From the NCBI RefSeq assembly GCF_004214835.1, contig NZ_PIQJ01000001.1, positions 1,426,001-1,490,000 on the forward strand: a stretch of DNA of 64,000 bases. The letters are read 5' to 3'. Below the pieces are notes generated by a model. The model searched no databases. It had not been told where the DNA came from and saw only the letters and a list, made by a program, of their open reading frames with translations. Positions 45,635-55,821 of this stretch are shown here, piece after piece. Origin of the DNA: Pseudidiomarina tainanensis (GTDB lineage Bacteria; Pseudomonadota; Gammaproteobacteria; Enterobacterales; Alteromonadaceae). Position 1 is the stretch's first letter. Each line of letters starts with the position of its first letter. The translations under genes and the position numbers were made by a program.

Positions 45635-45732
45635 GATATTTCCCAATATAGCTAACTACCATCATAAATGGAACATCATTAAACTAGCGTCATTGAATAA
45701 AAACCACAGCGCAAATGATTAGAGAGGTTTCT

Positions 45733-46293
45733 ATGAAAATTTTACATATTGATTCAGGTATTTTTGTTGAGCAATCTGTTAGCCGTAAAATTAGTCGCGA
45801 TATCGTGACGCATCTAACAGCACAACAACCAGCAGAAGTCGTCCATCGCGATGTCGTCTTGAATCCGATTCCACATTTGGATGCCGAAACATTACTGGCA
45901 ACTGAAAACCCGCTGAGTGACGAATTGATTGCCGAATTGCAGGCCGCCGATGTGTTAGTGATTGGTGCCCCGATGTATAACTTTACGATTCCGACGCAAT
46001 TGAAAGCGTGGTTGGATCGCGTATTGAAAGCCGGTGTCACCTTCAAATATACCGAGCAAGGTCCTGAAGGTCTGCTCAAGGGCAAAACGGCATATATTGC
46101 CTCTGGTCGTGGCGGTATCTACAGCAAAGGCGACGCGGCGGCACTTGACCATCAAGAGAGCTATCTACGCAATGCATTAGCTTTCATTGGTATTACCGAT
46201 GTGCACGTGGTTCGTGCAGAGGGTGTTAACTTAGGCGACGAGCCCCGCCAACAAGCATTAGCAGCTGCTGAAGAAGCGGTAGCGGAACTGTAA
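45733..46293 (+). CDS. azoR: FMN-dependent NADH-azoreductase
   Basis: A 186-residue flavoprotein reducing quinones and azo compounds. Typical segments are the start MKILHIDSGIF, QSVSRKISRDIV, the FMN loop GAPMYNFTIPTQLKAWLDRV and SGRGGIYSKG. I chose ATG 45733, with AGAGG about 6 nt upstream; an ATG six codons earlier lacks a site. Divergent from a LysR gene and followed by a strong terminator. Confidence 0.92.
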   Translation: MKILHIDSGIFVEQSVSRKISRDIVTHLTAQQPAEVVHRDVVLNPIPHLDAETLLATENPLSDELIAELQAADVLVIGAPMYNFTIPTQLKAWLDRVLKAGVTFKYTEQGPEGLLKGKTAYIASGRGGIYSKGDAAALDHQESYLRNALAFIGITDVHVVRAEGVNLGDEPRQQALAAAEEAVAEL

Positions 46294-46341
46294 TTAAGAT
46301 TTGAGTGACGGTTCGACGACCTCCCCCGATTGGTCGTGATT

Positions 46342-46370
46342 AGCGCACCACCCTTGGTGCGCTTTTTTTT
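46342..46370 (+). terminator. Rho-independent terminator of azoR
   Basis: AGCGCACCA, loop CCCT, TGGTGCGCT and a run of eight T. It reads on the plus strand after azoR; no T-run on the minus strand. Confidence 0.9.
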
Positions 46371-46379
46371 ACTTCTCCA

Positions 46380-47771
46380 TTACTCGTCGTATGCCAAGTA
46401 ACGAAGCACGGCGGCTTGCTGAGCAATCGTTTCTTGTCGTAATGCTGATTCATACAAGGTTATCCATGCGGTACACAGCAGTTTGGGTTGTGCGCGATAC
46501 GACTCTGAATCAGCGATAATGTTTCGATAATTCGGATTATCGCGCGAGATATTGTCTAACATATTATTCGCTAACACCGGCGTACTGCCAAACACCGCTT
46601 TATAATCGGCTTGTAAATCAGTGGTTTCAATAACCTGCTCAATAGCGCGACGATGGGTTGCGTATAAATTTGTAGGTAATACGGTTTCCAACGCTAAGGC
46701 AGAATCAAACCATTCTGGAAATAAATACTGAACGCATTGCTGTGAATTAGTGAAGTTTAAATAATTAAGATTATCCACCACGCTTTGCCAATATCTAACT
46801 AATGCATCATCCGGCGCTTGCTGCAAATGTTCAGGTTGCCACGATTTCTGTAGTTGTGGCGTCGCATTACTACTTGCAAATCGTTCGCTCTCAACAATCT
46901 CATCAACAACTCGCGATGCTATCAACTCGATGTGTCCGGGATACCACATACTCGCGCCATCCACCCCAACCGCATGACGAATAAATTGCTCAGAAACCCC
47001 ATGGCGACGATAAATACGTTTAAATTCATCATTTAATTGAGCGAGGTTTTCACTCGACTGGGTAGGTAGCGAAGCGCTATGGAATCCCAAGATGCCCCGT
47101 TTGCTTAAATAACGTTTATTCCCGCCCATGAATGCCAACGTACAAGCACTTGAGCATTCACTCGCCACATAGGTATCGAATTGTTGCTGTTGAATAAACT
47201 CGTATAACTTGACCGCTTCACTGACTCGGCCACCTTTTGAATTTAAATGAATGACCTGTACCGACGGATACTGCTTCACAACTTCACGAACACTCTCAGT
47301 GGTACCAAACGGCATGCTTCCAATGAGTTCGAGTTCGGTGCCTTGATTCAGCACTCGCAACTCAAAATCCCCAACCATATCGCCATTCGACATTAAATCG
47401 ACCCCCTCTTTAAACTGCGGGATCCCGATTGCGGTGAAATCTAATACAGCACGGACAGCTGCAAGAACCACCATGACCTTGGCAGTATTAGCCCAAAGCA
47501 ATCGTCCGCCTTCTGAAGTATGGTATTTTGCCGAACGCCAAATTCCCACGAGCTGCCAAATGGTTAGCGGCACAATGAGACTGCATAGAAGAACCAGAAT
47601 TGAGCCAAACAGGCTTGAGCTTACGGCATAGGAACTGACAAACTCATTGGTTATTGCGACACCAATCGACACCGCAACAGTCAGCCCGACGCCAATGATC
47701 CAGTAAGCGAAGCCAAGGGAATAATCGCCACGCCAGTGCTTAAGAATGATATTTTTCAGTGCAACGAGCAT
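46380..47771 (-). CDS. membrane protein with ClpP/crotonase-like domain (COG3904 type)
   Basis: A 463-residue protein. Three hydrophobic segments lie at about residues 20-40, 50-75 and 92-112, then a periplasmic domain resembling the ClpP/crotonase fold: VIHLNSKGGRVSEAVKLYEFI, then YVASECSSACTLAFMGG with a serine at the usual nucleophile place, then GILGFHSAS. The His and Ser suggest a protease-like site, but the family is uncharacterised. About 170 C-terminal residues are not assigned. Stands alone before the excalibur gene. Confidence 0.7.
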   Translation of the reverse strand: MLVALKNIILKHWRGDYSLGFAYWIIGVGLTVAVSIGVAITNEFVSSYAVSSSLFGSILVLLCSLIVPLTIWQLVGIWRSAKYHTSEGGRLLWANTAKVMVVLAAVRAVLDFTAIGIPQFKEGVDLMSNGDMVGDFELRVLNQGTELELIGSMPFGTTESVREVVKQYPSVQVIHLNSKGGRVSEAVKLYEFIQQQQFDTYVASECSSACTLAFMGGNKRYLSKRGILGFHSASLPTQSSENLAQLNDEFKRIYRRHGVSEQFIRHAVGVDGASMWYPGHIELIASRVVDEIVESERFASSNATPQLQKSWQPEHLQQAPDDALVRYWQSVVDNLNYLNFTNSQQCVQYLFPEWFDSALALETVLPTNLYATHRRAIEQVIETTDLQADYKAVFGSTPVLANNMLDNISRDNPNYRNIIADSESYRAQPKLLCTAWITLYESALRQETIAQQAAVLRYLAYDE

Positions 47772-47804
47772 AATTTAGCGAGTTCCTTGAGCTACTTGAT
47801 GCAT

Positions 47805-48089
47805 TCAAAAACGTGAATCGTTTTCACACGGAATACCATTATTGTTGTCATCTAGATAAGTGCCTGGGCAGAACTCTAAAAAGAACTCAGCTTCTGCGCG
47901 AGATTTCATTTGCGCACAATATACGCGTCCATCACAGTGAAACTCAGGTTTCTTTTGAACCACCTTACCTTTTACCGACTGTACAAAATAGCTCAAAAGC
48001 CCACTGCGGTTTTCCGGCGTAGGTTTTTGTTCTTCGAAGTAATTCCAAATAGCAAGAATTAGCGCACAAATTAATATTATTTTTTTCAT
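47805..48089 (-). CDS. excalibur calcium-binding domain protein
   Basis: A 94-residue protein with an N-terminal hydrophobic segment (MKKIILICALILAIWNYF, uncleaved anchor or signal), then the C-terminal excalibur motif with LDDNNNGIPCEN and upstream cysteines in FHCDGRVYCAQM. The domain binds calcium in other proteins; function here unknown. Chosen start ATG 48089; an upstream in-frame start at 48128 adds 13 residues that spoil the signal. Confidence 0.78.
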   Translation of the reverse strand: MKKIILICALILAIWNYFEEQKPTPENRSGLLSYFVQSVKGKVVQKKPEFHCDGRVYCAQMKSRAEAEFFLEFCPGTYLDDNNNGIPCENDSRF

Positions 48090-48240
48090 GAGGCGTTCCC
48101 GATTAACATCAGAGTTAATAACACTCACACCACATTTGTTATGGATTTATCTTAGACAATAAAATCATATATTACAATTTTATAAAAATAATACCCATTT
48201 TTTAATATTTAACGGCGCTCTTATATCATTAGATATAGTT

Positions 48241-49092
48241 TCAAGTGCGGAATTTAAGGACGTTAATGAGAATGCCGCCAATAATTAATAATGCGGCAAT
48301 TGAAAGTCGTGATGTAATCGTCTCATCGGCGACGATAATTCCACCAACCGTTGCGATTAGCGGAACACTCAGCTGCCCGATTGCTGCAGTGCTCACATGA
48401 AGCCGTGGTAGCACCAAATACCAAACGGCATAGCCTAAACCTGACGTCACCGCTCCAGACAACAGTGCAAGTCCGACACCTTTGCTTGTCACTTGTAGAT
48501 CGGGTAGAAACCACATCAAGGCAAAGGTAACCACGACTATCGCGCGACTAAAGTTATAGGTTGTATCGATTAATGGTGTGGCACTGCCGCGACCATGAAT
48601 TGAATAAAAGCCCCACGCCGTGCCAGCAATTATCATCAGCACTACCGATAACCATGATTCCGGCAGTTGCAAACTCGGTGCTACTAAGTAAGCCAGCCCA
48701 GCAAAAGCAATGGCACTGCCTAGCCACTCTCGAACGCACACAGAGGCGCCCTGTACGAGATTAATACCAAACATTGATAACTGCACTGCGGCAAATAAAA
48801 CTAATGCGCCAAAACCTGTTTCAAGCACGACATAAGCGAACGAAAATGCAATTGCGTATATCGACAACGTCAATGCGCCCCACCAATTACCCTTGCTGGT
48901 TTGTAACGCCTTAACAGAAGATGCTCGACCTAAAATTGCTACGAGCAACCACAGCGCTAGCGCACCACTAACAATGCGTAACCAAATAAATGATGCGGGA
49001 TCAATACTATTATCTAGCAAAGCGTAGCGAGCAATAATCGAGTTACCTGCAAATGCTAACAGGGCAACAAGAAAGAGCATGGTTGTTTTCAT
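48241..49092 (-). CDS. EamA/DMT-family transporter
   Basis: A 283-residue permease with about ten hydrophobic helices in two EamA repeats (the second from about residue 145). Drug/metabolite transporter type; substrate unknown. The GTAWGFYSIHGRG loop and the end of the second repeat near IGQLSVPLIATVGG fit the family. Downstream of sucD, separated by its terminator, so it is a separate unit. Confidence 0.85.
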   Translation of the reverse strand: MKTTMLFLVALLAFAGNSIIARYALLDNSIDPASFIWLRIVSGALALWLLVAILGRASSVKALQTSKGNWWGALTLSIYAIAFSFAYVVLETGFGALVLFAAVQLSMFGINLVQGASVCVREWLGSAIAFAGLAYLVAPSLQLPESWLSVVLMIIAGTAWGFYSIHGRGSATPLIDTTYNFSRAIVVVTFALMWFLPDLQVTSKGVGLALLSGAVTSGLGYAVWYLVLPRLHVSTAAIGQLSVPLIATVGGIIVADETITSRLSIAALLIIGGILINVLKFRT

Positions 49093-49131
49093 TGTTTGCG
49101 CTCAATTCTCAAAGTCGGTTGTTAAAAACAA

Positions 49132-49157
49132 AAAAGCCGCTCAAATGAGCGGCTTTT
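49132..49157 (-). terminator. Rho-independent terminator of sucCD
   Basis: Plus strand AAAAGCCGCTCA, loop AA, TGAGCGGCTTTT; on the minus strand the stem is followed by a T-run. It lies 23 bp after the sucD stop. Confidence 0.88.
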
Positions 49158-49179
49158 AGCATGACTTAACTGGAAGTAA

Positions 49180-50052
49180 TTACCAACCAGTTTTTTCGCG
49201 CAACGCTTTACCGATATCGGCCAAGCTACGCACAGTTTTAACACCAGCAGCTTCAAGCGCAGCAAATTTCTCGTCTGCAGTACCTTTACCACCAGAGATA
49301 ATTGCACCAGCATGGCCCATGCGCTTACCTGGAGGAGCGGTAACACCAGCAATGTAAGAAACAACTGGCTTAGTCACGTTGTGCTTGATGTACTCGGCTG
49401 CTTCTTCTTCTGCAGTACCACCAATTTCACCAATCATTACGATTGCTTCAGTTGCAGGATCTTTCTCGAACATTTCAAGAATATCGATGAAGTTTGAACC
49501 AGGAATTGGGTCACCACCGATACCAACACAGGTCGATTGACCGAAACCTTCGTCAGTCGTTTGCTTCACAGCTTCATAAGTCAACGTACCAGAACGCGAT
49601 ACGATACCTACTTTACCTGCTTTGTGAATGTGACCAGGCATGATACCAATCTTACATTGATCAGGAGTGATAACGCCTGGGCAGTTAGGACCAATCATAC
49701 GCACGCCTTTGTGCGTCAAGTACTCTTTCACGTAAAGCATATCCAATGTTGGAATACCTTCAGTGATACATACGATCAGCTCGATACCAGCGTCTGCAGC
49801 TTCAATGATTGAATCTTTACAGAATGGTGCTGGTACATAGATAACAGATGCTGTTGCACCAGTTGCTTCTACCGCTTCACGTACAGTATTGAACACTGGT
49901 AAACCAAGGTGCGTTTGACCGCCTTTACCTGGAGTTACACCGCCAACCATTTGCGTACCGTAAGCAATTGCTTGCTCAGAGTGGAAAGTACCCTGACCAC
50001 CAGTGAAACCCTGGCAGATAACTTTGGTGTTTTTATCGATCAAGATAGACAT
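49180..50052 (-). CDS. sucD: succinyl-CoA ligase, alpha subunit
   Basis: A 290-residue alpha subunit with CoA-binding [12 protein letters not shown] and [10 protein letters not shown] near residue 124. The catalytic histidine is in [10 protein letters not shown] near 247. Acts with SucC to convert succinyl-CoA and ADP/GDP to succinate and nucleoside triphosphate. It overlaps the sucC stop by one base (TAATG). Confidence 0.96.
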   Translation of the reverse strand: MSILIDKNTKVICQGFTGGQGTFHSEQAIAYGTQMVGGVTPGKGGQTHLGLPVFNTVREAVEATGATASVIYVPAPFCKDSIIEAADAGIELIVCITEGIPTLDMLYVKEYLTHKGVRMIGPNCPGVITPDQCKIGIMPGHIHKAGKVGIVSRSGTLTYEAVKQTTDEGFGQSTCVGIGGDPIPGSNFIDILEMFEKDPATEAIVMIGEIGGTAEEEAAEYIKHNVTKPVVSYIAGVTAPPGKRMGHAGAIISGGKGTADEKFAALEAAGVKTVRSLADIGKALREKTGW

Positions 50053-51218
50053 TATTGACCTCCTGCCGCAGCAACCACTTTATCAGCAGCATCAGACAAG
50101 CTCTCTGCTGCGATGATGTTCAGGCCACTTTCTGCTAATTTTTGACGACCTAGTTCTGCGTTGTTACCTTCAAGACGAACAACAACTGGAACTTTCACGC
50201 CAACTTCTTCAACTGCGCCCATGATGCCTTCAGCAATCATGTCACAACGAACGATACCGCCGAAAATGTTAACCAATACGGCTTTAACAGCGCTATCAGA
50301 CAGGATAATTTTGAATGCTTCGGTTACGCGCTCTTTGGTTGCGCCGCCACCAACATCCAAGAAGTTTGCAGGTTGGCCACCAGCAAGCTTAACGATGTCC
50401 ATGGTACCCATAGCCAAACCAGCACCGTTAACCATACAACCGATGTTACCGTCTAGGGCAACGTAGTTCAGTTCCCACTTAGCCGCTTGTGCTTCGCGCT
50501 CGTCTTCTTGCGACGGGTCGTGCATTTCGCGGATTTTAGGCTGACGATACAGTGCGTTGCTGTCGATATTGATTTTACCGTCTAAGCAGTGCAGATTGCC
50601 TTGCTCAGTGATAACCAACGGGTTGATTTCCAACAAAGCGAAATCATACTGCTCGAACATTTTTGCTAGGCCCAAGAAGATTTTAGTGAACTGCTTCACT
50701 TGCTCTGGGTTTAGGCCTAATTTGAAGCCAAGCTCACGACCTTGGTATGGCTGTGCACCAACAGTTGGGTCAATCACCGCTTTCAAGATTTTTTCTGGCG
50801 TTTCTTCAGCAACTTTCTCGATTTCAACACCACCTTCGGTTGACGCCATGAACACGATTTTACGTGTCGCACGGTCAACAACTGCGCCTAAGTACAGTTC
50901 TGAAGCGATATCAGTCAAGCTCTCTACCAAGATTTTAGCAACCGGCTGACCGTTTGCGTCTGTTTGGTAAGTCACTAAGTTTTTACCTAACCAGTTGCTC
51001 GCAAATGCGTGCACTTCGTCAAGGCTAGATACTAATTTAACACCGCCGGCTTTACCGCGGCCGCCTGCGTGTACTTGAGCTTTAACAACCCAACGATCAC
51101 CGCCGATTTTTTTGGCAGCTTCAACGGCTTCGTCTGCAGTGTCTACTGCAAAGCCTTCAGATACTGGCAAACCAAACTCTTTGAAGAGTTGTTTAGCCTG
51201 ATACTCATGCAAGTTCAT
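50052..51218 (-). CDS. sucC: succinyl-CoA ligase, beta subunit
   Basis: A 388-residue ATP-grasp subunit: [19 protein letters not shown] at the start, [25 protein letters not shown], and [16 protein letters not shown]. Length equals E. coli SucC (388). GGAAG precedes the ATG. It is separated from sucB by 145 bp with two hairpins. Confidence 0.96.
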   Translation of the reverse strand: MNLHEYQAKQLFKEFGLPVSEGFAVDTADEAVEAAKKIGGDRWVVKAQVHAGGRGKAGGVKLVSSLDEVHAFASNWLGKNLVTYQTDANGQPVAKILVESLTDIASELYLGAVVDRATRKIVFMASTEGGVEIEKVAEETPEKILKAVIDPTVGAQPYQGRELGFKLGLNPEQVKQFTKIFLGLAKMFEQYDFALLEINPLVITEQGNLHCLDGKINIDSNALYRQPKIREMHDPSQEDEREAQAAKWELNYVALDGNIGCMVNGAGLAMGTMDIVKLAGGQPANFLDVGGGATKERVTEAFKIILSDSAVKAVLVNIFGGIVRCDMIAEGIMGAVEEVGVKVPVVVRLEGNNAELGRQKLAESGLNIIAAESLSDAADKVVAAAGGQ

Positions 51219-51247
51219 GATGATCTTCCGATTCGTTTGAACAACAA

Positions 51248-51266
51248 AAGCAGCGTCATGCTGCTT
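51248..51266 (-). terminator. hairpin upstream of sucC
   Basis: Minus strand: AAGCAGC, loop ATGAC, GCTGCTT followed by TTGTTG. A short stem with a weak U-run, 30 bp before the sucC start; could be a second terminator or a leader hairpin. Confidence 0.45.
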
Positions 51267-51308
51267 ACCCGAAAATTCGCGCGTATTTTACAGTTTCGCG
51301 CGGAAAAA

Positions 51309-51357
51309 ATACAGCCGCTGTTCGAATTGACATGCAATTGCAACACAGCGGCTGTGT
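51309..51357 (-). terminator. terminator-like inverted repeat between sucB and sucC
   Basis: ACAGCCGCTGT (51311-51321) pairs with ACAGCGGCTGT (51345-51355); the loop holds its own AATTG/CAATT stem. On the minus strand the stem is followed by ATTTTTTCC. It lies just after the sucB stop. Confidence 0.65.
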
Positions 51358-51363
51358 ATTATG

Positions 51364-52899
51364 TTATAGGTCCAACAACAAACGCTGTGGATCTTCTAAC
51401 AAATCTTTGATGGTCACTAAGAAACCAACAGATTCTTTACCGTCAATGATGCGGTGGTCATAAGACAATGCCAAATACATCATCGGTAAAATTTCCACTT
51501 TACCGTCAACCGCCATCGGGCGATCTTGAATTTTGTGCATGCCCAAGATTGCGCTTTGCGGTGGGTTGAGAATTGGCGTCGACAACAGTGAACCGAATAC
51601 ACCACCGTTGGTAATGGTGAAGTTTCCGCCTTGCATATCTTCCATAGTCAACTTGCCATCACGACCTTTGATTGCGAGGTCACGAATACCATTTTCGATT
51701 TCTGCAATGCTCATCTTATCGGTGTCACGTAATACCGGCGTTACCAGACCACGTGGCGTTGACACTGCGATACTGATATCAAAGTAGTTGTGGTAAACAA
51801 TATCGTCGCCGTCAATTGACGCGTTCACTTCAGGGAAACGCTTGAGCGCTTCGGTTACAGCTTTCACGTAAAAGCCCATGAAACCTAAACGTGTATCATG
51901 ACGTTTTTCGAATTCGTCTTTGTACTTCGAACGCAAGTCCATGATTGGCTTCATGTTCACTTCGTTAAAAGTCGTCAACATTGCAGTTGCGTTTTTCGCT
52001 TCAAGCAAACGCTTCGCAATTGTTTTACGTAAACGAGTCATTGGCACACGTTTCTGGTCACGGTCACCAGCTACTGGTGCGGGAGCACTTGCAGTCTTAG
52101 CCGGCTCAGATTTTTTCGACGCACCGTCTTTCAGATGCTTCTCAACATCTTCTTTCGTGACACGGCCACCTTTACCAGTGCCTTTGACGTCAGACACTTT
52201 CAGGTTATTTTCAGCCAACATACGGCGTACCGCAGGGCCTGCAACTTCGCTATCACCGTCATCAGCAGATTCTTCTTTACTGGCATTTGAAGATTCTTTG
52301 GCTGAATCACTTGAATCTGCTGAAGCACCGGCTTCAACAATGCCGATGACGTCATCAGCACCAACAGTTGCGCCTTCTTCTTGCTTAATCTCAGCTAACA
52401 CACCGTCTGCCGGAGCAACAACTTCAAGAACAACTTTATCCGTTTCGATATCGACCAAGTTTTGGTCGCGAGTCACGGCTTCACCTGCTTTCACGTGCCA
52501 AGTCGCAATCGTTGCGTCAGCGACAGATTCCGGTAACTGAGGAACTTTAACTTCAAGCTTTTCGCCTGAACCAGAAGCTTTCTTCTCAGCTGGCTTATCC
52601 GCTTTTTTCTCTGCTTTTTTGTCATCGGCCTTGGTTTCAGATTTTTCAGCTACTGCGCCGTCACCTTCTTCAAGCTTACCAATAACTTCTTCAGCACCAA
52701 CAGTAGCGCCTTCTTCAGCAATGATTTCACCGATTACGCCATCAGCAGGTGCAACCACTTCCAACACCACTTTGTCGGTTTCGATATCGACCAGATTCTG
52801 ATCGCGCGATACTTTGTCACCTGGCTTCACGTGCCAAGTAGCAACTGTTGCGTCAGCAACAGATTCAGGGAGTTGTGGAACTTTAATATCAATAGCCAT
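51364..52899 (-). CDS. sucB: 2-oxoglutarate dehydrogenase E2, dihydrolipoyl succinyltransferase
   Basis: A 511-residue E2 core with two lipoyl domains (lipoyl lysines Lys43 and Lys155, both in [10 protein letters not shown]), an Ala/Lys/Glu-rich linker between them, an E3-binding domain ([14 protein letters not shown]) near residue 220, and the acyltransferase domain ending [13 protein letters not shown]. coli SucB has one lipoyl domain and about 405 residues. ATG 52899 is chosen because AGGTGA lies 9 nt upstream; the TTG two codons earlier does not. It follows sucA by 13 bp. Confidence 0.94.
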   Translation of the reverse strand: MAIDIKVPQLPESVADATVATWHVKPGDKVSRDQNLVDIETDKVVLEVVAPADGVIGEIIAEEGATVGAEEVIGKLEEGDGAVAEKSETKADDKKAEKKADKPAEKKASGSGEKLEVKVPQLPESVADATIATWHVKAGEAVTRDQNLVDIETDKVVLEVVAPADGVLAEIKQEEGATVGADDVIGIVEAGASADSSDSAKESSNASKEESADDGDSEVAGPAVRRMLAENNLKVSDVKGTGKGGRVTKEDVEKHLKDGASKKSEPAKTASAPAPVAGDRDQKRVPMTRLRKTIAKRLLEAKNATAMLTTFNEVNMKPIMDLRSKYKDEFEKRHDTRLGFMGFYVKAVTEALKRFPEVNASIDGDDIVYHNYFDISIAVSTPRGLVTPVLRDTDKMSIAEIENGIRDLAIKGRDGKLTMEDMQGGNFTITNGGVFGSLLSTPILNPPQSAILGMHKIQDRPMAVDGKVEILPMMYLALSYDHRIIDGKESVGFLVTIKDLLEDPQRLLLDL

Positions 52900-52912
52900 G
52901 GTCAATTGTCAC

Positions 52913-55720
52913 CTATTTAATGGTTAGCGCGTCATCGACTAATTTTTGTTGCTGTTTGTTATGCTCAGACAAATAACCTACTGCTGGTGCAGCCGAAGCT
53001 TCGCGACCTGCGTAAGTTAATTCTGCGCCCTTCGGAATTGCCGCACGGAAGTTGTGCTGACTGCTATACCAAGCACCTTGGTTTTGCGGTTCTTCCTGAC
53101 ACCAAACAAAATCTTTCACATGCTGATAATCTTTCATGATTTCAGCGACTTCTTCAGCAGGGAACGGATACAATTGTTCGATACGAATAATTGCAACGTC
53201 TTCTTGCTCACGCTTGCGGCGCTCTTGGAGTAAATCGAAGTAGACTTTACCCGAACAGATTACCACGCGTTTTACTTTTTTCGGTGTCAAAGAATCGATT
53301 TCACCAATCGCATTCTGGAAAACACCTGTTGTTAATTCATCTAACTCAGATACCGCTAACGGATGACGAAGCAATGATTTTGGCGTCATCACAATCAACG
53401 GACGGCGAACCGGACGTAGATGCTGGCGACGAATCATATGGAACACCTGAGCTGGTGTAGTAGGTACGCACACTGACCAGTTATGGTCTGCAGACAACTG
53501 TAAGAAGCGCTCAAGACGCGCCGAGCTGTGCTCCGGGCCTTGACCTTCATAGCCGTGTGGCAGCAACAACGTCAGACCACACAAACGACCCCACTTCTGC
53601 TCACCTGAGCTCAAGAACTGGTCAATAACGACCTGTGCTCCGTTGGCGAAATCACCAAACTGCGCTTCCCACATCACCATTGATTTTGGCTCTGCGGTTG
53701 CGTAGCCGTATTCAAAAGCAACTACGGCTGCCTCTGATAGTACTGAGTCATAAATTTCAATTTGGCCTTGGCCGTCACGAATATTGTTCAGTGGCATGTA
53801 GGTGCTTGCATCTTTTTGATTATGCAATACCGCATGACGATGGAAGAACGTACCACGACCGCTGTCTTGACCAGTTAGACGAATATGCACGCCTTCGTCA
53901 ACTAAACTTGCATACGCAAGATTCTCGGCAAAGCCCCAGTCAGCTGGTTTTTCACCTTTCGCCATTTTCATGCGTTCTTCGTAAACTTTCTGCACGCGCG
54001 AGTGCAACTTATGCTCTTTCGGCACAGTGCTCATCGCTTTACCAAGCTTTTCAACTTGTTGCTTACTCATTTTCGCGTCGTATTCAACATCCCATTCTTG
54101 GCCTATATACGGAGACCAATCTGATGAGTGGCTCTTCATTTCACGCCATTCGTCGACGACAATTTCGCCTTTATCCAGCGCATCACGATAATCGCTAACC
54201 AGACTTTCACTCGTATCGCCATTAATAACGCCAGACTTTTCAAGACGCTCTGCATAGATAGCGCGAGCAACAGGATGCTTTTTCACCTTCGTATACATCA
54301 CTGGCTGTGTTGCACTTGGCTCGTCTGCTTCGTTATGACCGTGACGACGATAACAAACCAAGTCAATCATCACATCACGTTTAAACGTGTTACGGAAGTC
54401 AAGCGCAAGCTGAGTCACAAACACAACGGCTTCTGGGTCATCGGCATTCACATGGAAAATCGGAGCCTGAACCATTTTTGCAATATCAGTACAATATTGC
54501 GTTGAACGAGTATCTTCACGTTTTGACGTGGTAAAGCCAACTTGGTTGTTCACCACGATACGAATTGAACCACCCACTTGATACGCACGAGTTTGCGACA
54601 TGTTGAAGGTTTCTTGCACGATACCTTGACCCGCAATCGCCGAATCCCCGTGAATGGTTATTGGTAATACTTTCGCACCCGTTTTATCACCCAAACGATC
54701 CATACGCGCTCGCACTGAGCCCATAACCACTGGGTTAACGATTTCAAGGTGTGAAGGGTTAAATGCCAAGGCAAGGTGAACATCGCCACCTGGTGTTGCA
54801 AAATCAGACGAGAAGCCCGAGTGATACTTCACATCACCTGAGCCCTTGTTATTCGAATGCTTACCAGCAAATTCATCAAACAAATCTTGTGGCTTTTTAC
54901 CGAGAACGTTTACGAGCACGTTCAAACGGCCACGGTGTGCCATACCAATAACGACTTCTTTACTGCCTTGCTCACCAGCGCGGCTGATCAGCGCTTTCAG
55001 CATTGGAATGAGGCTATCGCCACCTTCTAGTGAGAAGCGTTTCGCACCCGGGAATTTTGAGCCGAGATATTTCTCGAGGCCATCGGCTGCGACAAGCTCT
55101 TTTAGAATGCGTTGTTGCTGCTCTTTAGCAAACTCTGGACGACCACGAACGCCTTCAAGACGTTGCTGAATCCAGCGCTTCTCTTCAGTCGAGACAATAT
55201 GCATGTACTCGGCACCAATTGAGCCACAGTAGATATTGTTTAAGACCTCATAGATTTCGCCCAGCTTCATGGTCTCTTGACCAACAGCTAACGAACCCAC
55301 GTTAAATTCTTTATCGAAATCATCTTTCGATAGATCGTGGTGTTCTAGCGCTAGGTCTGCAACTGACTCTTGCTTCCATAAATCGAGTGGATCAAGGTTC
55401 GCGTGCTGATGACCGCGGAAACGATAAGCGTTGATCAACTGCAAGACTTTAACTTGCTTCTGATCGGGAGCGCCCGCTGTCACCGTGCCGGCTTGCTTGA
55501 GCTTATTTTTCGCAAGCGAACGGAATTGTTCACGAACCGCACTATGCTTTGTATCAACACCTGCGCCTTCACGCGGCAATTGATCAAAGAATTTGCGCCA
55601 CTCATCACTAACCGCCGTCGGATCGTCGAGATACAACTCGAACAACTCCTCGACATAGGCCATATTACCACCAGCCAGGTGGGAGGATTCTAGCCAGGCC
55701 TGCATTACGCCATCTTGCAT
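52913..55720 (-). CDS. sucA: 2-oxoglutarate dehydrogenase E1
   Basis: A 935-residue thiamin-diphosphate decarboxylase. SLEGGDSLIPMLKALI, GMAHRGRLNVLVNV, NPSHLEIVNPVVMG and the ThDP motif region GDSAIAGQGIVQETFNM are visible, with GYEGQGPEHSSARLERFL near the C-terminus. Length agrees with E. coli SucA (933). Start ATG with AAGGA 6 nt upstream. sucB follows; lpd (E3) is not in the window. Confidence 0.96.
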   Translation of the reverse strand: MQDGVMQAWLESSHLAGGNMAYVEELFELYLDDPTAVSDEWRKFFDQLPREGAGVDTKHSAVREQFRSLAKNKLKQAGTVTAGAPDQKQVKVLQLINAYRFRGHQHANLDPLDLWKQESVADLALEHHDLSKDDFDKEFNVGSLAVGQETMKLGEIYEVLNNIYCGSIGAEYMHIVSTEEKRWIQQRLEGVRGRPEFAKEQQQRILKELVAADGLEKYLGSKFPGAKRFSLEGGDSLIPMLKALISRAGEQGSKEVVIGMAHRGRLNVLVNVLGKKPQDLFDEFAGKHSNNKGSGDVKYHSGFSSDFATPGGDVHLALAFNPSHLEIVNPVVMGSVRARMDRLGDKTGAKVLPITIHGDSAIAGQGIVQETFNMSQTRAYQVGGSIRIVVNNQVGFTTSKREDTRSTQYCTDIAKMVQAPIFHVNADDPEAVVFVTQLALDFRNTFKRDVMIDLVCYRRHGHNEADEPSATQPVMYTKVKKHPVARAIYAERLEKSGVINGDTSESLVSDYRDALDKGEIVVDEWREMKSHSSDWSPYIGQEWDVEYDAKMSKQQVEKLGKAMSTVPKEHKLHSRVQKVYEERMKMAKGEKPADWGFAENLAYASLVDEGVHIRLTGQDSGRGTFFHRHAVLHNQKDASTYMPLNNIRDGQGQIEIYDSVLSEAAVVAFEYGYATAEPKSMVMWEAQFGDFANGAQVVIDQFLSSGEQKWGRLCGLTLLLPHGYEGQGPEHSSARLERFLQLSADHNWSVCVPTTPAQVFHMIRRQHLRPVRRPLIVMTPKSLLRHPLAVSELDELTTGVFQNAIGEIDSLTPKKVKRVVICSGKVYFDLLQERRKREQEDVAIIRIEQLYPFPAEEVAEIMKDYQHVKDFVWCQEEPQNQGAWYSSQHNFRAAIPKGAELTYAGREASAAPAVGYLSEHNKQQQKLVDDALTIK

Positions 55721-55749
55721 CGCTGTTCCTTCACACTCGTTTTATAAAA

Positions 55750-55778
55750 AAATAGCCACCCAAGCTGGATGGCTATTT
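55750..55778 (-). terminator. Rho-independent terminator after sdhB
   Basis: AAATAGCCA pairs with TGGCTATTT; C/G pairs extend the stem around one bulge. On the minus strand it is followed by TTTTTTTAT. It lies 44 bp past the sdhB stop and before sucA, so part of the sdh transcript should end here. Confidence 0.75.
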
Positions 55779-55821
55779 CGATACAGCTCGGCCACTACTA
55801 TAGCAAATCTGCGCAATTAAA

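Noticed and set aside
51920-52540. 206-aa plus-strand frame opposite sucB
   Set aside because: It is antisense to the lipoyl and E3-binding region; the composition (Ser/Ala/Thr runs) follows the codon bias of sucB and there is no ribosome-binding site or family feature.
53635-54198. 187-aa plus-strand frame opposite sucA
   Set aside because: Fully inside sucA, with no start signal and no recognisable domain.
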